A DNA stretch of 64,000 bases from Copromyces sp. CBS 386.78 (lineage: Eukaryota; Ascomycota; Sordariomycetes; Sordariales; Sordariaceae). Location: the NCBI GenBank assembly GCA_030685235.1, contig MU839083.1, positions 1 to 64,000 on the forward strand, written 5' to 3'. The position numbers and the translations under genes are program-made. Below are positions 1 to 9,681 of this stretch, piece after piece. How positions within the stretch are numbered: the first letter of the stretch is position 1; each line of letters begins with the position of its first letter. The notes beneath the pieces were generated by a model. That model saw only the letters and a list, made by a program, of their open reading frames with translations, was not told where the DNA came from and ran no database searches.

Positions 1-6
1 TGATTG

Positions 7-24
7 ATCGCTCAATTGAGCGAT
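7..24. repeat. Perfect 18-bp palindrome
   Basis: Bases 7-24 (ATCGCTCAATTGAGCGAT) equal their own reverse complement with no spacer. It lies at the start of a run of short tandem duplications. It may be the edge of a mobile element that continues left of the window; nothing here proves that. Confidence 0.85.
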
Positions 25-120
25 GTGCGACCGTGTGATGTGCGACCGTACCGCTAAGTGCGCTGTAAAGTGCGCTGTAAAGTGGCCAATCTGGGCGCAC
101 ATCTGGGCGCACATCTGGGC
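20..120. repeat. Three consecutive short tandem duplications
   Basis: Three different units are each duplicated head to tail. A 15-mer ending GATGTGCGACCGT occupies 20-34 and 35-49 with one C/T difference. A 12-mer AGTGCGCTGTAA occupies 57-68 and 69-80 and begins again at 81. A 12-mer ATCTGGGCGCAC occupies 89-100 and 101-112 and begins again at 113. The pattern resembles subterminal repeats of a DNA transposon, but that is inference. No coding sequence is supported in 1-330. Confidence 0.8.
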
Positions 121-939
121 TGGGCACGTGACATTTCATGAAAGGATGTAATGCCCAGATTTCTGGTGTGAAATCTATGAAAGAATACAATTGCGATGTA
201 GAGTGTGGACCGCGATTTGGATGCGAGCGATTTGATTGGCCCAAAAATTTTGGCGTGCATTAGCGCGCGGGAAGGGTGTAAGTGGGTGGGGCTACGGTGC
301 CGGAAGACATTCATTACGGTGCGAAAAGACATTCTCATATATAAAAGTCTACGAAGATTTTAAAAAATACGGTATCGACTCTACGAAATGCAAGGTCGCT
401 ACCGGGAAGGGAGGATATTATAACGCCTTTAGTATTAGCGAAATTAGCATTAAATTTAATAATTAAAAATCTATTAGCGAAAATTAAAATAAAGAAGCTA
501 ATAATAAGGACGCTCGTTAAAATAGTAAGAAAAAGCCTATAAGGTTTAAATCTAGTAAAAGAAAGCTCTAGTCGGATAAAACCGAAATTTAAACCTATAA
601 AAAGGCGGTAGATTTACCTATATATAAAATATACGAAAGGGGACTATACTCCCTAAAGGAATATTAATATATTAATTTAAATATAAAGTCTAAATATATT
701 ACGAAATTATTCCCTTTAATTAAATACGTTATTAAATCTAACTTCGCGAAAGATCCTAAATTAGCTAAGGAAATTAAAAGAATCGTAATTAAAAATAGCG
801 GTAAAAGGAAGGTTCCTAAGAAGCAGGAAATTATATAATTACTTAATATAAATTGTAATATTACCTATAAATTAACTTTTTAAATTAGTAAAGTATATTA
901 AATTAAGGAAGAAATTTACCCCTTTAAGAACTTAATAAT

Positions 940-3900
940 ATTCGATTCTAGTAGTTCGCTTTATATATTTAATAAAATTACTTATTTCCTTTATTTTTAT
1001 TATATTAACCTAAATAAATATATATAGGCTAAAGATATTTAAATAGCAATTAAAGGGTTTAAGGAAGTTAATATTATTATTAGAAAAAAGAACAGTCCCT
1101 TAAAGCTATAGCTAAAAGAGGTCGCTTTCTATTTTAATTTCGCTATTAACTTCGTTTCCTATATTTAATTACGAAAGTAAAGTTTCTATTAGGATTACCA
1201 TTCCCCTAATAATTATTTAAAAAAAGCTAATAGATTATTCTTTTATTATTTAAATACTATTTACAATTAAATAATTATAAAAATTATCCTCCTCTCGTTT
1301 ATTAAAGCTTCGTTTATAATACGTTAGTATAAAATTAATTCCTATATACAATACCCTTCTAAATAAACAGTAGATATCTAGTATTTACGACTCGGTTACT
1401 TAAGACTATAAATATTCGACTATTTTCAAAACGTTAACGGGGTACGGATCCGCGGTATACTATTAATTAAATATAACGCGTACGCTATAATAAAAATTAA
1501 ACAACAAATTTATTATATACTTAGAGACTGCGGCTATAAATTAGGGGAAAGATTCGTAGTAAACTTCCTCGAATTTAACGAAGGAAATAATAAAATTAAA
1601 TATCTCCTCCTTATTATATACCGCTAATCTAATTATATTTAAAATTACTACCTATTAAATTATTAAATAATTATTATCGCTATTACATTAATATCCTACA
1701 TTAATATATTAAAATAACAGTATAATATTAAGGTTAAAACCTTCGAATTCAATAACGAATTTATAAATTATAAAATCTAATAAAAGTTATTATAGCGAAA
1801 AACGATAATTAAACCCTTTATTCCCAATATATAAATATAAAACGGCGGGGTAGAACGTTCAAAGGGTATAGTTAAAGAAAAATATAATACTATATTAATA
1901 AATTTAAAATTTCCAATCGATTTATAGCCAAAAATTACTACCGCCGCTATTTACTTTATTAATAAATCCCCTCAATACCTTTACAATTAGAAATCTCCTT
2001 TTAAATAATTTTATACTTATATTACTCAATAATACAATTATTAAAAAGTACGCAAACTAGATCTAAATTAGTTAAAAGTCTACAGCTATAAAGTATTTAC
2101 AATAACGAATACCGCCTAGAAGAAAAAGAAGCGGCGTTAGAAGCATTTACCTAAAATATAAATAGGTTTCCTCATTAATTATTCAACGACTTCAATCTAC
2201 TATATATAAAATCCGTATATAAATAGGATAATATAGATTAGGGACGTAATTTTTAACGAAGAAATTATATATAACCTAAACTTTAAGAAATTAAAAAAGG
2301 ACTTCCAAATAAATAGCGAGGAACTAGCGGATCTATTTAATAAAATAAATAAGCTGTACAATCAACCTTCAGGGGTATCCAATTTATTAAAGAGAGAAGG
2401 CAATAACCTATAAAACGATATCGATAATATAAATATCGAACCGTTACTATTAAGCCTCCTAAATAAAAACTACGAATAAAGTTAAAATACCTCTTAAGAA
2501 GAGAACGGTCAAATTTAAACAAAAATTAATCCGTACCCTACTATAAAAAAAATATCCTTCGAATATATTATAGGGTTTTATCCATTACTTCTATTAACCC
2601 CGCCGGCCGTACTTTATACTAGTTATTTAATAGACTAAGTAATAAATTAGCGAATTTACTAATAAGAACCCTAGGAAATTACCTTTCATACTAATAGATT
2701 AATATAGCCAATAGTAAAAATAATAGGGAAGATTATTATTAAAACGGAGGTAGAACGGTTAATTATTAAATTTAGTCGTCTTAAAAATATTTATAAACGA
2801 GATTTACCCTTAGAACCTAAATATTATAAGGATTTTAATAATTATTAACTTAGTAAAATATTTAAATAAATAGAAGAAACCTATTTATAGAATTATAAGG
2901 ATATAAAAACGTAAATCGAAATTAGCGGAAACCTACCGCGGATATAAAGTAAATAAATCTTCGATTATATATAAGTATACATATATAAATTTAATAAAAA
3001 TAGTACCCTTAATAAATATAAAATATAGTTAATTATAAAAAGAGATTAATAAAGTAAGAATAGAATAAATACGTACGTATCTACCCTAGCCGGGAAATTA
3101 TTCAAATTTATTATCGCTTTCGCCGTAAAATTCGACTTCGAATTAATTTAATATAATACAATTAATACCTTCATTAATACAACTCTCAATAAAAAAATTT
3201 ATATATATATACTACTAGGGTATTAAATTCCTAATAAAGTCCTTAAACTAATTAAAGTATTATATAAGTTCAAACAAATACTTCTATTGTAATAACAAAA
3301 ATTTAGTAGAACGTTTAAAGAAATAGGATTCGAAACGATCCTTAAAAATCTATATATTATAAAGAAGAATAATATACTTATATTATATTATATTAACGAT
3401 ATCGTTTTTATATTTAATAAAAATAAAATAAAGGAAATTAATAAATACGTAGTAGATCTATAATTAAAATATTACCTTACTAGAAGAAATGAACTCCAAT
3501 AGTTTTTAAATATTAAAATTATCCGAAATCGAAATTAAAGAAAGATTTAACTATTATAAGAAACCTATATCGAGAAAATCTCCAAACTACTAAAATCCAG
3601 CTTTCAACCTACCCTAATACCTATAAAATATACAAAACTAATCTCTTATAAGGGTACTACCAATTATATAGAAATCCGTACCTACTAAATCAACGTAAGC
3701 TCCCTACTATATATAACAATTAATACTAAACTAAATATTGTATTCCTAATAAATAAATTAGTACAATATAATTACAACCCTAATCCTACTTACCTAACTA
3801 TAAGCAAGAAGGTATTATAGTATTTTCGAACTACTAAAATATAAGTACTATACTTTAACAGTAATAACCGATTAAAAATAATTTTAAATACTTCGTTTAT

Positions 3901-4432
3901 AAATAACGCTATTAACCGAAAGAGTTCGTAGGGCTTTATAATTAAATTATATAGAGGTCTAATCCACTAAGGAGCAATTAAATAAACTACGATTACGACT
4001 TTAATAATAGAAGTAGAATTATATACAATCGAAAAAATAGTTAAAGAAACCTTATTTATAATATAATTAATATCCGCTTTAGAAGTAAAACTATTAGAAA
4101 ATCCCATCCCTACTTTACAATATAATAATAAGCAAACTATTAAGGCTCTTATAGAGGAGACCCCTATTTTTAATATTAAAATAAAATATATAAATATCTA
4201 TAAATACTAATTGAAGGAGGAGATCCTTATTAAAAAAACTTTTAAGATTAAGTATCTAGATATAAAACTAATACTAGTAAATAAATTAATAAAGGTACTA
4301 GATATTTTAAAGTATAAAAGCTTCAGAAATCTATTAGGTATAGCCGAAGTACTAGTACGGAAAAATGATAATCCGGGACTAAAGGAGGTTGATTTGGAAG
4401 ATCTAGATGAGAAATTAGGAATAATAGAATAA
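940..4432 (+). pseudogene. Broken copia gag-pol polyprotein
   Basis: This is the conceptual pol region of the copia element. One reading direction can be followed with internal stops, most of them at positions where CAA, CAG or TGG codons would have stood before C-to-T/G-to-A change. Frame appears largely kept, so decay was mainly by point mutation and not by indels. The only open piece of size is the last 73 codons (4211-4432), covering the RNase H C-terminal tail and ending in an acidic segment (EVDLEDLDEKLGIIE). No functional protein can be made from it. Confidence 0.85.
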
Positions 4433-4488
4433 GATATTTATAAATAACTTTACTTTTAACCTTAAAAAGGCGAAAGAGGTCTGTAAGT

Positions 4489-4510
4489 GAGGGGGTATAT
4501 TAAATTATAA
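4489..4510 (+). repeat. Polypurine tract and start of 3' LTR remnant
   Basis: A purine run (GAGGGGG, from 4489) follows the pol stop by about 57 bases, where the plus-strand primer of copia elements sits. It is followed by TATTAAATT, which fits a RIP-altered TGTTGAATT LTR start. Base composition returns to normal within about 15 bases, so the LTR seems cut off soon after its start. The exact right end cannot be fixed from one copy. Confidence 0.5.
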
Positions 4511-4961
4511 GGTATAGATCACACCCAGATGTAGAGGGTCCCAGTCACCTGACTAAACGTCTTGGCATTTCTAGGATACCCGAGCACCCCCCAGACCTTC
4601 TGGAGCGGATCTGTTGGAGAGCCAGTTTCTAGACAGTTTCAATCAACCAGTTCACACCAGTAAATCTGACAGATTCCCCAGCGCTTTAAACCCCAGGCGG
4701 CGTCAGCGGGCCCATTTGGTTACCTTAGAGTTGTTTCAACCCACCCACTTTGAGTTGCCTCCAAACTCTTGAAAGAGTTGATCGAGATCCCCGCCTTCGT
4801 CTGCAAATCTTTTGAAGGTCGCTGCGACAACACGATCTAATCACGCCTACGCGTCTGCCACTACCCCCGCTACGACAGCGACTCGATTTACATCCGTGAT
4901 CCATTAATTTGCGCATCACGACAATACTCAAACTCGACTCTCCGATTCCCGATCGCGATAT
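4511..4961. other. Intergenic, upstream region of tma46-like gene
   Basis: Normal-composition DNA between the retrotransposon remnant and the CCCH gene. The last 200 bases are pyrimidine-rich and plausibly hold the promoter and 5' leader. No ORF of interest and no recognised element. Confidence 0.5.
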
Positions 4962-6100
4962 TTGCCCACCATGCCTCCCAAGAAGCAGGATCCGAAGGCC
5001 ACCGGCAAGAAGACTGGCAAGGCCGTCGAAGACAAAACCTTCGGCATGAAGAACAAGAAGGGTTCCGCCGCCCAGAAGCAGATTGCCGCCCTGCAGGCCT
5101 CGATGAAGAACGGTGGCAATGCCGAGCAGAAGCGCAAGGAGGCCGAGAAGGCGCAGCGTGAGCGCGAGAAGAAGGCCGCTGAGGATGCCAAGAGGGAGGC
5201 CGATCTGCTTCTCAACAAGCCCGCCCAGATTCAAAAGGTTCCCTTTGGTGTCGACCCCAAGACGGTCGTCTGCATTTTCTTCAAGAAGGGCAACTGCGAA
5301 AAGGGCAAGAAGTGCAAGTTCTCTCACGACTTGGAGGTGGAGCGCAAGGTCGAGAAGAGGAATTTGTACCAAGATACACGAGCAGAGGAAGACGACAAGA
5401 AGAAGCAGGAGACCTCGGCGGACTGGGACGAAGAAAAGTTGCGTTCCGTCGTCCTGTCAAAGAAGGGCAACCAGCGCACCACCACAGACAAGGTGTGCAA
5501 GTTCTTCATCGAAGCGATTGAAGAGGGCAAGTACGGTTGGTTCTGGATTTGCCCGAATGGAGGAGACAAGTGCATGTATAAGCATGCGCTGCCGCCTGGG
5601 TAAGTTGGGGTTCTGCACTCCTAGGTTCTACACGCAACTAACACCAGCTCCCTAGGTTCGTTCTCAAGACCAAGGAGCAAAGGGCGGCTGAGAAGGCGCT
5701 GTTGGACAAGTCGCCTCTCAGGACCCTTACGCTCGAGGAGTTCCTTGAGTCCGAGAGGCACAAGCTTACCGGCACCCTCACCCCCGTAACACCCGAGAGC
5801 TTCGCCAAGTGGAAGAAGGAGCGTCTTGACAAGAAGGCTGCCGAAGAGGCCGCGAGGAAGGCCAAGGAAGCGACTGGTCGTGCCATGTTCGAAAGTGGCA
5901 ACTGGAGAATGGAGGCCGATCTCGATTCCGACGACGAGGGGGACGACGACGCCTGGAACTTGGAGAAGCTGCGGAAGGAGACCGAGGCCCTCCAAATCAA
6001 GAAGGAGGAGGAACGCCTGTCACAGCTCCACGGCGTTCCTATCACACTCGGCGAAGCGAAGGATGTCTCAGAACTTGCCGAGCCAGCGCTGGGTACATGA
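4962..6100 (+). CDS. tma46: CCCH zinc-finger DRG-family regulatory protein (Tma46/ZC3H15-like)
   Basis: Two exons, 4962-5599 and 5656-6100, encode 360 residues, close to yeast Tma46. The intron is GT-AG, 56 bases. The N-terminus is Lys-rich ([17 protein letters not shown]), followed by a charged coiled-coil stretch (about residues 45-80). Two CCCH fingers follow: C-x7-C-x5-C-x3-H near residue 103, and a second, wider one near 180-207 ending CMYKH. The C-terminal half ([20 protein letters not shown] onward) is the DFRP-type domain, with an acidic DSDDEGDDD segment. In this family the protein binds and stabilises the GTPase Rbg1/DRG1 and associates with ribosomes; that role is inferred from family. 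It sits just right of a RIP-mutated transposon but shows no RIP damage. Confidence 0.92.
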
Positions 6101-6633
6101 GAGCGAAGCGGCAAAGGAGGAGAAAATACCAGCGCCGCCGCTTGAAAAGGTTTGCGCCCGTCCGAGAGTTCGGCACTTACTTGCGGCATGGATCTGGCGC
6201 CAAGTTGACGAGGAAGCTGCTCGATTTGCTCGAGGCAGCTCACTCAGAAGTTATCCGACATCTGTATCACGATATATCCACGAAGCTTCGAGGAGAGAAG
6301 CCGAGTTTTTTTCGCGCCTCCACAAAGGAGCAGTGACAAGAATGTCGTCAGGTTTTGGGTTGGAAGCTCTGGTCATGAACTAGTCTAGCTCACACACATA
6401 ATCATAGGCATGCCCGGGTCCAGCACTTCGTTTCATAATCCTTGCGTGTCTCGCGTGTTTATTCGCCTTCGCCATCACTCCTTCTATGAACAGAGACGGG
6501 TACAGGGAACTTCGGGCTAGGGGTATATCAACACATGTCAGTTGTTATCTACTTTGATTCATCAGTTCGTCCTCCCACATGCACGCTACGTGGCCCAACT
6601 TGCTCGGTGGTAGTTCGCAGCTTAGGCCCTCCT

Positions 6634-6908
6634 AAGGTATCCGGAATTGGGTTCAGTGTTATGAGACCGCAGCATATGATAAGGACTTTGAGGCGTTGGT
6701 CATATGGGCCAAGTCAGAGATACACGCATGGCTTGCCACCCATTTTCAGGAATACATTGTGGCTAACCCCAACGACACTTACCACGATGTTTACGGCAGT
6801 GACGAGGCAAGCAGAGTCAAACCTAGAGCCATAAAGTATGACCACATTGTCTTCAACGTAAGATCTGGGCAGAGAGCAGAAGCTTGTTGTCAACGGATTG
6901 CCTCTTAG
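6634..6908 (+). other. Possible exon or gene fragment of unknown function
   Basis: A frame open from about 6634 (after a splice-acceptor-like CCTAAG) to a stop at 6908 gives a peptide that looks coding: WVQCYETAAYDKDFEALV, then IWAKSEIHAWLATHFQEYI and DTYHDVYGSDEASRV. A good donor (AAC|GTAAGA) lies inside near 6859 and an acceptor (CCTCTTAG) near 6909, so an exon ending near 6858 with a 51-base intron is possible. There is no ATG at a sensible place. It could be part of an unrecognised gene or a relic. Low certainty. Confidence 0.28.
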
Positions 6909-7197
6909 ACGGCTTCATTATGCTTTATAATAGCTGTGGCATTCCACCATACATCTTTCGGATGGATTGCCCAAGCAAATTTAAGGACGGCTAGACGATA
7001 GCTTTGATGTTTTATTGAGCACCAGTAGTACCCTTTCAGCCCAATAATGGGTGGACCTTTTGACTACTTCTTACAGTCCATCAGGTACCATGAATTAGTT
7101 TTTGACGTAGTTGGGTTTGAAACTGGCTGAAGAAAAAATCGTAATCCAGCACGGACGAGAGGTCAATAATATACATTTCTCGTGGAAGCATGTATAG

Positions 7198-7613
7198 GGC
7201 GTGTTCGGCGCCCCGTTTTTGGACCTGGAAATAGGCTTTCCGTAGAACTATACAGCCTGTTCTGAATTGGATTTTCGTGGTAAATTCCGTTGAATTGTGG
7301 GTCCGCTGGTTGTGGCCAAGACTATTTCCGAAGGCATTCTAGAACCTGTTCGAAAGCTCGGAAAAGAAAGATAAAAAAGATGTGGTGATGATAAGGGAGT
7401 CACGTGGTCTCGAAATGTGGATTTTGGGGATCAAAAAGGTCAAAAAAAGGTTAAAAGATGCATTTCCGAGCCCATTTCCAGGGGGCTTTGAATTTCCAGG
7501 ACTAGATTTTGGTGCATTTCCGACCCAGAAATGTTCCAGGTGCTTCCGAACAGGGCCTGGAAATTTTGGCTTGGAAGATTTCCGAGACCTCAAAACGGGG
7601 CGCCGAACACGCC
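7198..7613. mobile_element. MITE-like element with 22-bp perfect terminal inverted repeats
   Basis: Bases 7198-7219 (core GTGTTCGGCGCCCCG) are the exact reverse complement of 7592-7613. Both ends are flanked by ATAG (7194-7197 and 7614-7617), a plausible 4-bp target duplication. The 416-bp body has no ORF with transposase features; the interior repeats short ATTTCC-type words, especially toward the right end. Non-autonomous DNA transposon is the best reading. The superfamily is unclear: the GTTCGG termini recall hAT elements, but an 8-bp target duplication is not seen. Confidence 0.7.
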
Positions 7614-8061
7614 ATAGAGAAAGCTGTTTCCCCATGAATTTATCAAAGTTGAGGAAGTTGCGAATCCTCGGTAATAGCTTTTACGCACAGACCATAAATC
7701 GAGCCGTGCGGTTGGAAGTAGTAGTTTCATAACTACCATCACGTCCAGTCGCGTCAGTCCCTCATCAACCCACACCCTCTCCTATAAACTGTAGGGAGCC
7801 AGCACTGCTACGCCAAATCAACCCTCTGTCAATCAACGTTACTTAATATCTGATGGATGCTCTTTCGATTCCCAGACAGCGGATCTTCAAGTAACATATC
7901 ACTTCAACCTACCAATTTTAACGGTCAAAAAGGTGTGTGAGATAGCCTCACTTGTGGCAGAGGATGCGACTTATCAGGACCCAGATTCACCTTGCTGCAT
8001 GGCCACGATCTTTATTTTTATCTCTTCCTAAACTCAAACTTAAGTGAGTAAAGGTGGCAGG

Positions 8062-9681
8062 ATGCCTTACGACCCGGATATCTACCCGGATGAAGACCCA
8101 ATCGACAACTTCAATTATGATCCTAAGGATGAGTACGATGAGCTGGGCGACGATTATGATCCGGATCTAGATCCGAACCTACAAGGCGACTATGACGAGG
8201 ATGTGGATGAGTTTTACGACGCAGACGACGCGGAGGATGAGCCACCGCTACAGGCGCCCGCTGAAGTTCCCCAACAACGGGGGCGATCGACGATCTCATC
8301 TTTGAAACCCTCGCGATCTGAGCGGTATGTGACGCCAACGTCGACATCTGTTCGCCATGGAACACCTAGGTCAGCCCGGGTCGCCGTCATGCTCCCGGCA
8401 AGTGTAAAGAAGGGCGCCTATATTAGCGTCCCAGATGTTGCGTCTGATGAGGAGGAGGTTGAGGAGGAAGAAGACACAATGGTCGGCAATATTGTGACAT
8501 CAGACCTTATGCCTCCCATCCCAAAGAGGCGAAAGATCACTGAGCGCTCAACAACGAAACCTCACCCTGTTGTTGGTGCATCCAACTATGTGCCGCCGAA
8601 GGTGCAACCGCCACCGTTTCCAGTACCAGGTATCTCAGCACCCGCAGCACCCCTGGTCAATCTACCGAAGAAACGAGGACGGCCGTTCGGATGGCGACCT
8701 GGCTTGTCCTATGCCGCAATGCGAGGAAATCCCGTGCCTCCCCCTCGACCCAAAGTTCCGAAAGCACATAAAGCGCCAGGCGAAGTCAAGCGCAGAGGTC
8801 GTCCACCCAAGAAGCCGCACGAGTTGCCTAGAGAAATATTCTCCAAACTCACACCGCGGTACATTCGCTTCCTCTGCGAATGGGAGGGATGCCCGGCCGA
8901 GCTACACAACTTCGAGACTCTACGGAAACACATTTTAGTCGTACACGGGGATTACAGACAATCTCGTCAACCAGCAAAAGAACAACAAGAGCCCAAGACA
9001 TGCAAATGGGCTTCGTGCCACATCAAGAGTCTCCAATCCAAGCTCCCACCTCTCGCCCTACCAACCAAAGCCGACTTCGAAGCCCACGTCGACGAAAACC
9101 ACCTGATACCTTTCCTCTGGCACGTCGGCGACGGGCCCCGCAACACCAGCATCGAGTCTCCGCTCTCCGAGAAGCCTCTAACCATAACATCAGCCCTACC
9201 ACCACCGTCAACTATCTCTCAGCCCGCCTCCACCACCTCTGCCACCCCCGCCTCCACCACCACCACCACCATCACGAAGGCAACACCCGCCGTCAAACCC
9301 CAACCCCTACCACCCTACCTCTTCGACGTCTCCGGCACCCAAGTAACCCCCTCCGTGCAGGACCAGCTCTACGAAAACGACGACGACAAGCGCCGCCGCC
9401 GCGCGCGCTTGGAGCGGGTGCATTTTCAGAGAGACGAGAACGCGGCGCCGGAGCCTGTTTACACGCAGACCGAGCGGGACGCGATGGAGGCGAGCTTGGC
9501 GGCGAAGAAGAAGAAGCAGGACGAGTTTTGGGATTATTACGACAAGGTGATGGGACCCGTGGTGGAGGTGACGGTTCCCGCGGACCCGGAGAATCCTGCT
9601 TCAAATGTTGGAAAAGAGGTTAGGAGGAAGATGTTGAGTTGTGGGTGGGATCCGGCGTGGAGGGGGCTGTATCAGGATTGA
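8062..9681 (+). CDS. AT-hook / C2H2 zinc-finger nuclear protein
   Basis: A single exon of 539 residues from ATG 8062; the open frame extends a few codons upstream only through a GTG. The N-terminal 70 residues are strongly acidic with Asp/Tyr repeats (PDIYPDEDPIDNFNYDPKD). Two AT-hooks follow: KKRGRPFGWRPG (about residue 203) and KRRGRPPKKP (about 243). A C2H2 finger starts at about residue 272 (CEWEGC ... H-x4-H). A second, expanded one (CKWASC ... HVDENH) runs about 314-347. A Pro/Thr/Ser-rich linker and a charged C-terminal region with a KKKKQDEFWDYYDKV stretch complete it. DNA binding in the nucleus is inferred; the precise role is not recognised. An unseen 5' exon is possible. Confidence 0.85.
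   Translation: MPYDPDIYPDEDPIDNFNYDPKDEYDELGDDYDPDLDPNLQGDYDEDVDEFYDADDAEDEPPLQAPAEVPQQRGRSTISSLKPSRSERYVTPTSTSVRHGTPRSARVAVMLPASVKKGAYISVPDVASDEEEVEEEEDTMVGNIVTSDLMPPIPKRRKITERSTTKPHPVVGASNYVPPKVQPPPFPVPGISAPAAPLVNLPKKRGRPFGWRPGLSYAAMRGNPVPPPRPKVPKAHKAPGEVKRRGRPPKKPHELPREIFSKLTPRYIRFLCEWEGCPAELHNFETLRKHILVVHGDYRQSRQPAKEQQEPKTCKWASCHIKSLQSKLPPLALPTKADFEAHVDENHLIPFLWHVGDGPRNTSIESPLSEKPLTITSALPPPSTISQPASTTSATPASTTTTTITKATPAVKPQPLPPYLFDVSGTQVTPSVQDQLYENDDDKRRRRARLERVHFQRDENAAPEPVYTQTERDAMEASLAAKKKKQDEFWDYYDKVMGPVVEVTVPADPENPASNVGKEVRRKMLSCGWDPAWRGLYQD

Larger units (their letters stand above)
330..4510 (+). mobile_element. RIP-degenerated Ty1/copia LTR retrotransposon
   Basis: The stretch is extremely AT-rich, nearly lacks TG and CA dinucleotides and is full of TAA/TAG codons, as expected for RIP (CpA to TpA) in ascomycetes. 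Reading the + strand through the stops gives the copia order protease, integrase, reverse transcriptase, RNase H. Landmarks are a protease-like motif near 941-990 (DSSSS where DSGSS is expected), an HxRLGH-like pre-integrase segment near 1385, the integrase-core motif NGGVERS at 1841-1861, the integrase C-terminal GFL-x-YS-TSIYYI segment near 2165-2210, the reverse transcriptase box (YIND for YVDD) near 3389-3400, and RNase H from about 3700 to 4360. The left border is set by the AT-content shift near 330. No left LTR was recognised. Confidence 0.88.
6101..8061. other. Intergenic with a MITE candidate and a possible gene fragment
   Basis: About 2 kb between tma46 and the AT-hook gene. It holds a coding-like open segment at 6634-6908 and an inverted-repeat element at 7198-7613 (both listed separately). 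The last 100 bases before 8062 are the probable leader of the next gene. Nothing else is recognised. Confidence 0.5.

Noticed and set aside
236..466. 76-codon ORF at the left edge
   Set aside because: It crosses the composition border into the retrotransposon and its second half is RIP-altered sequence; not a gene.
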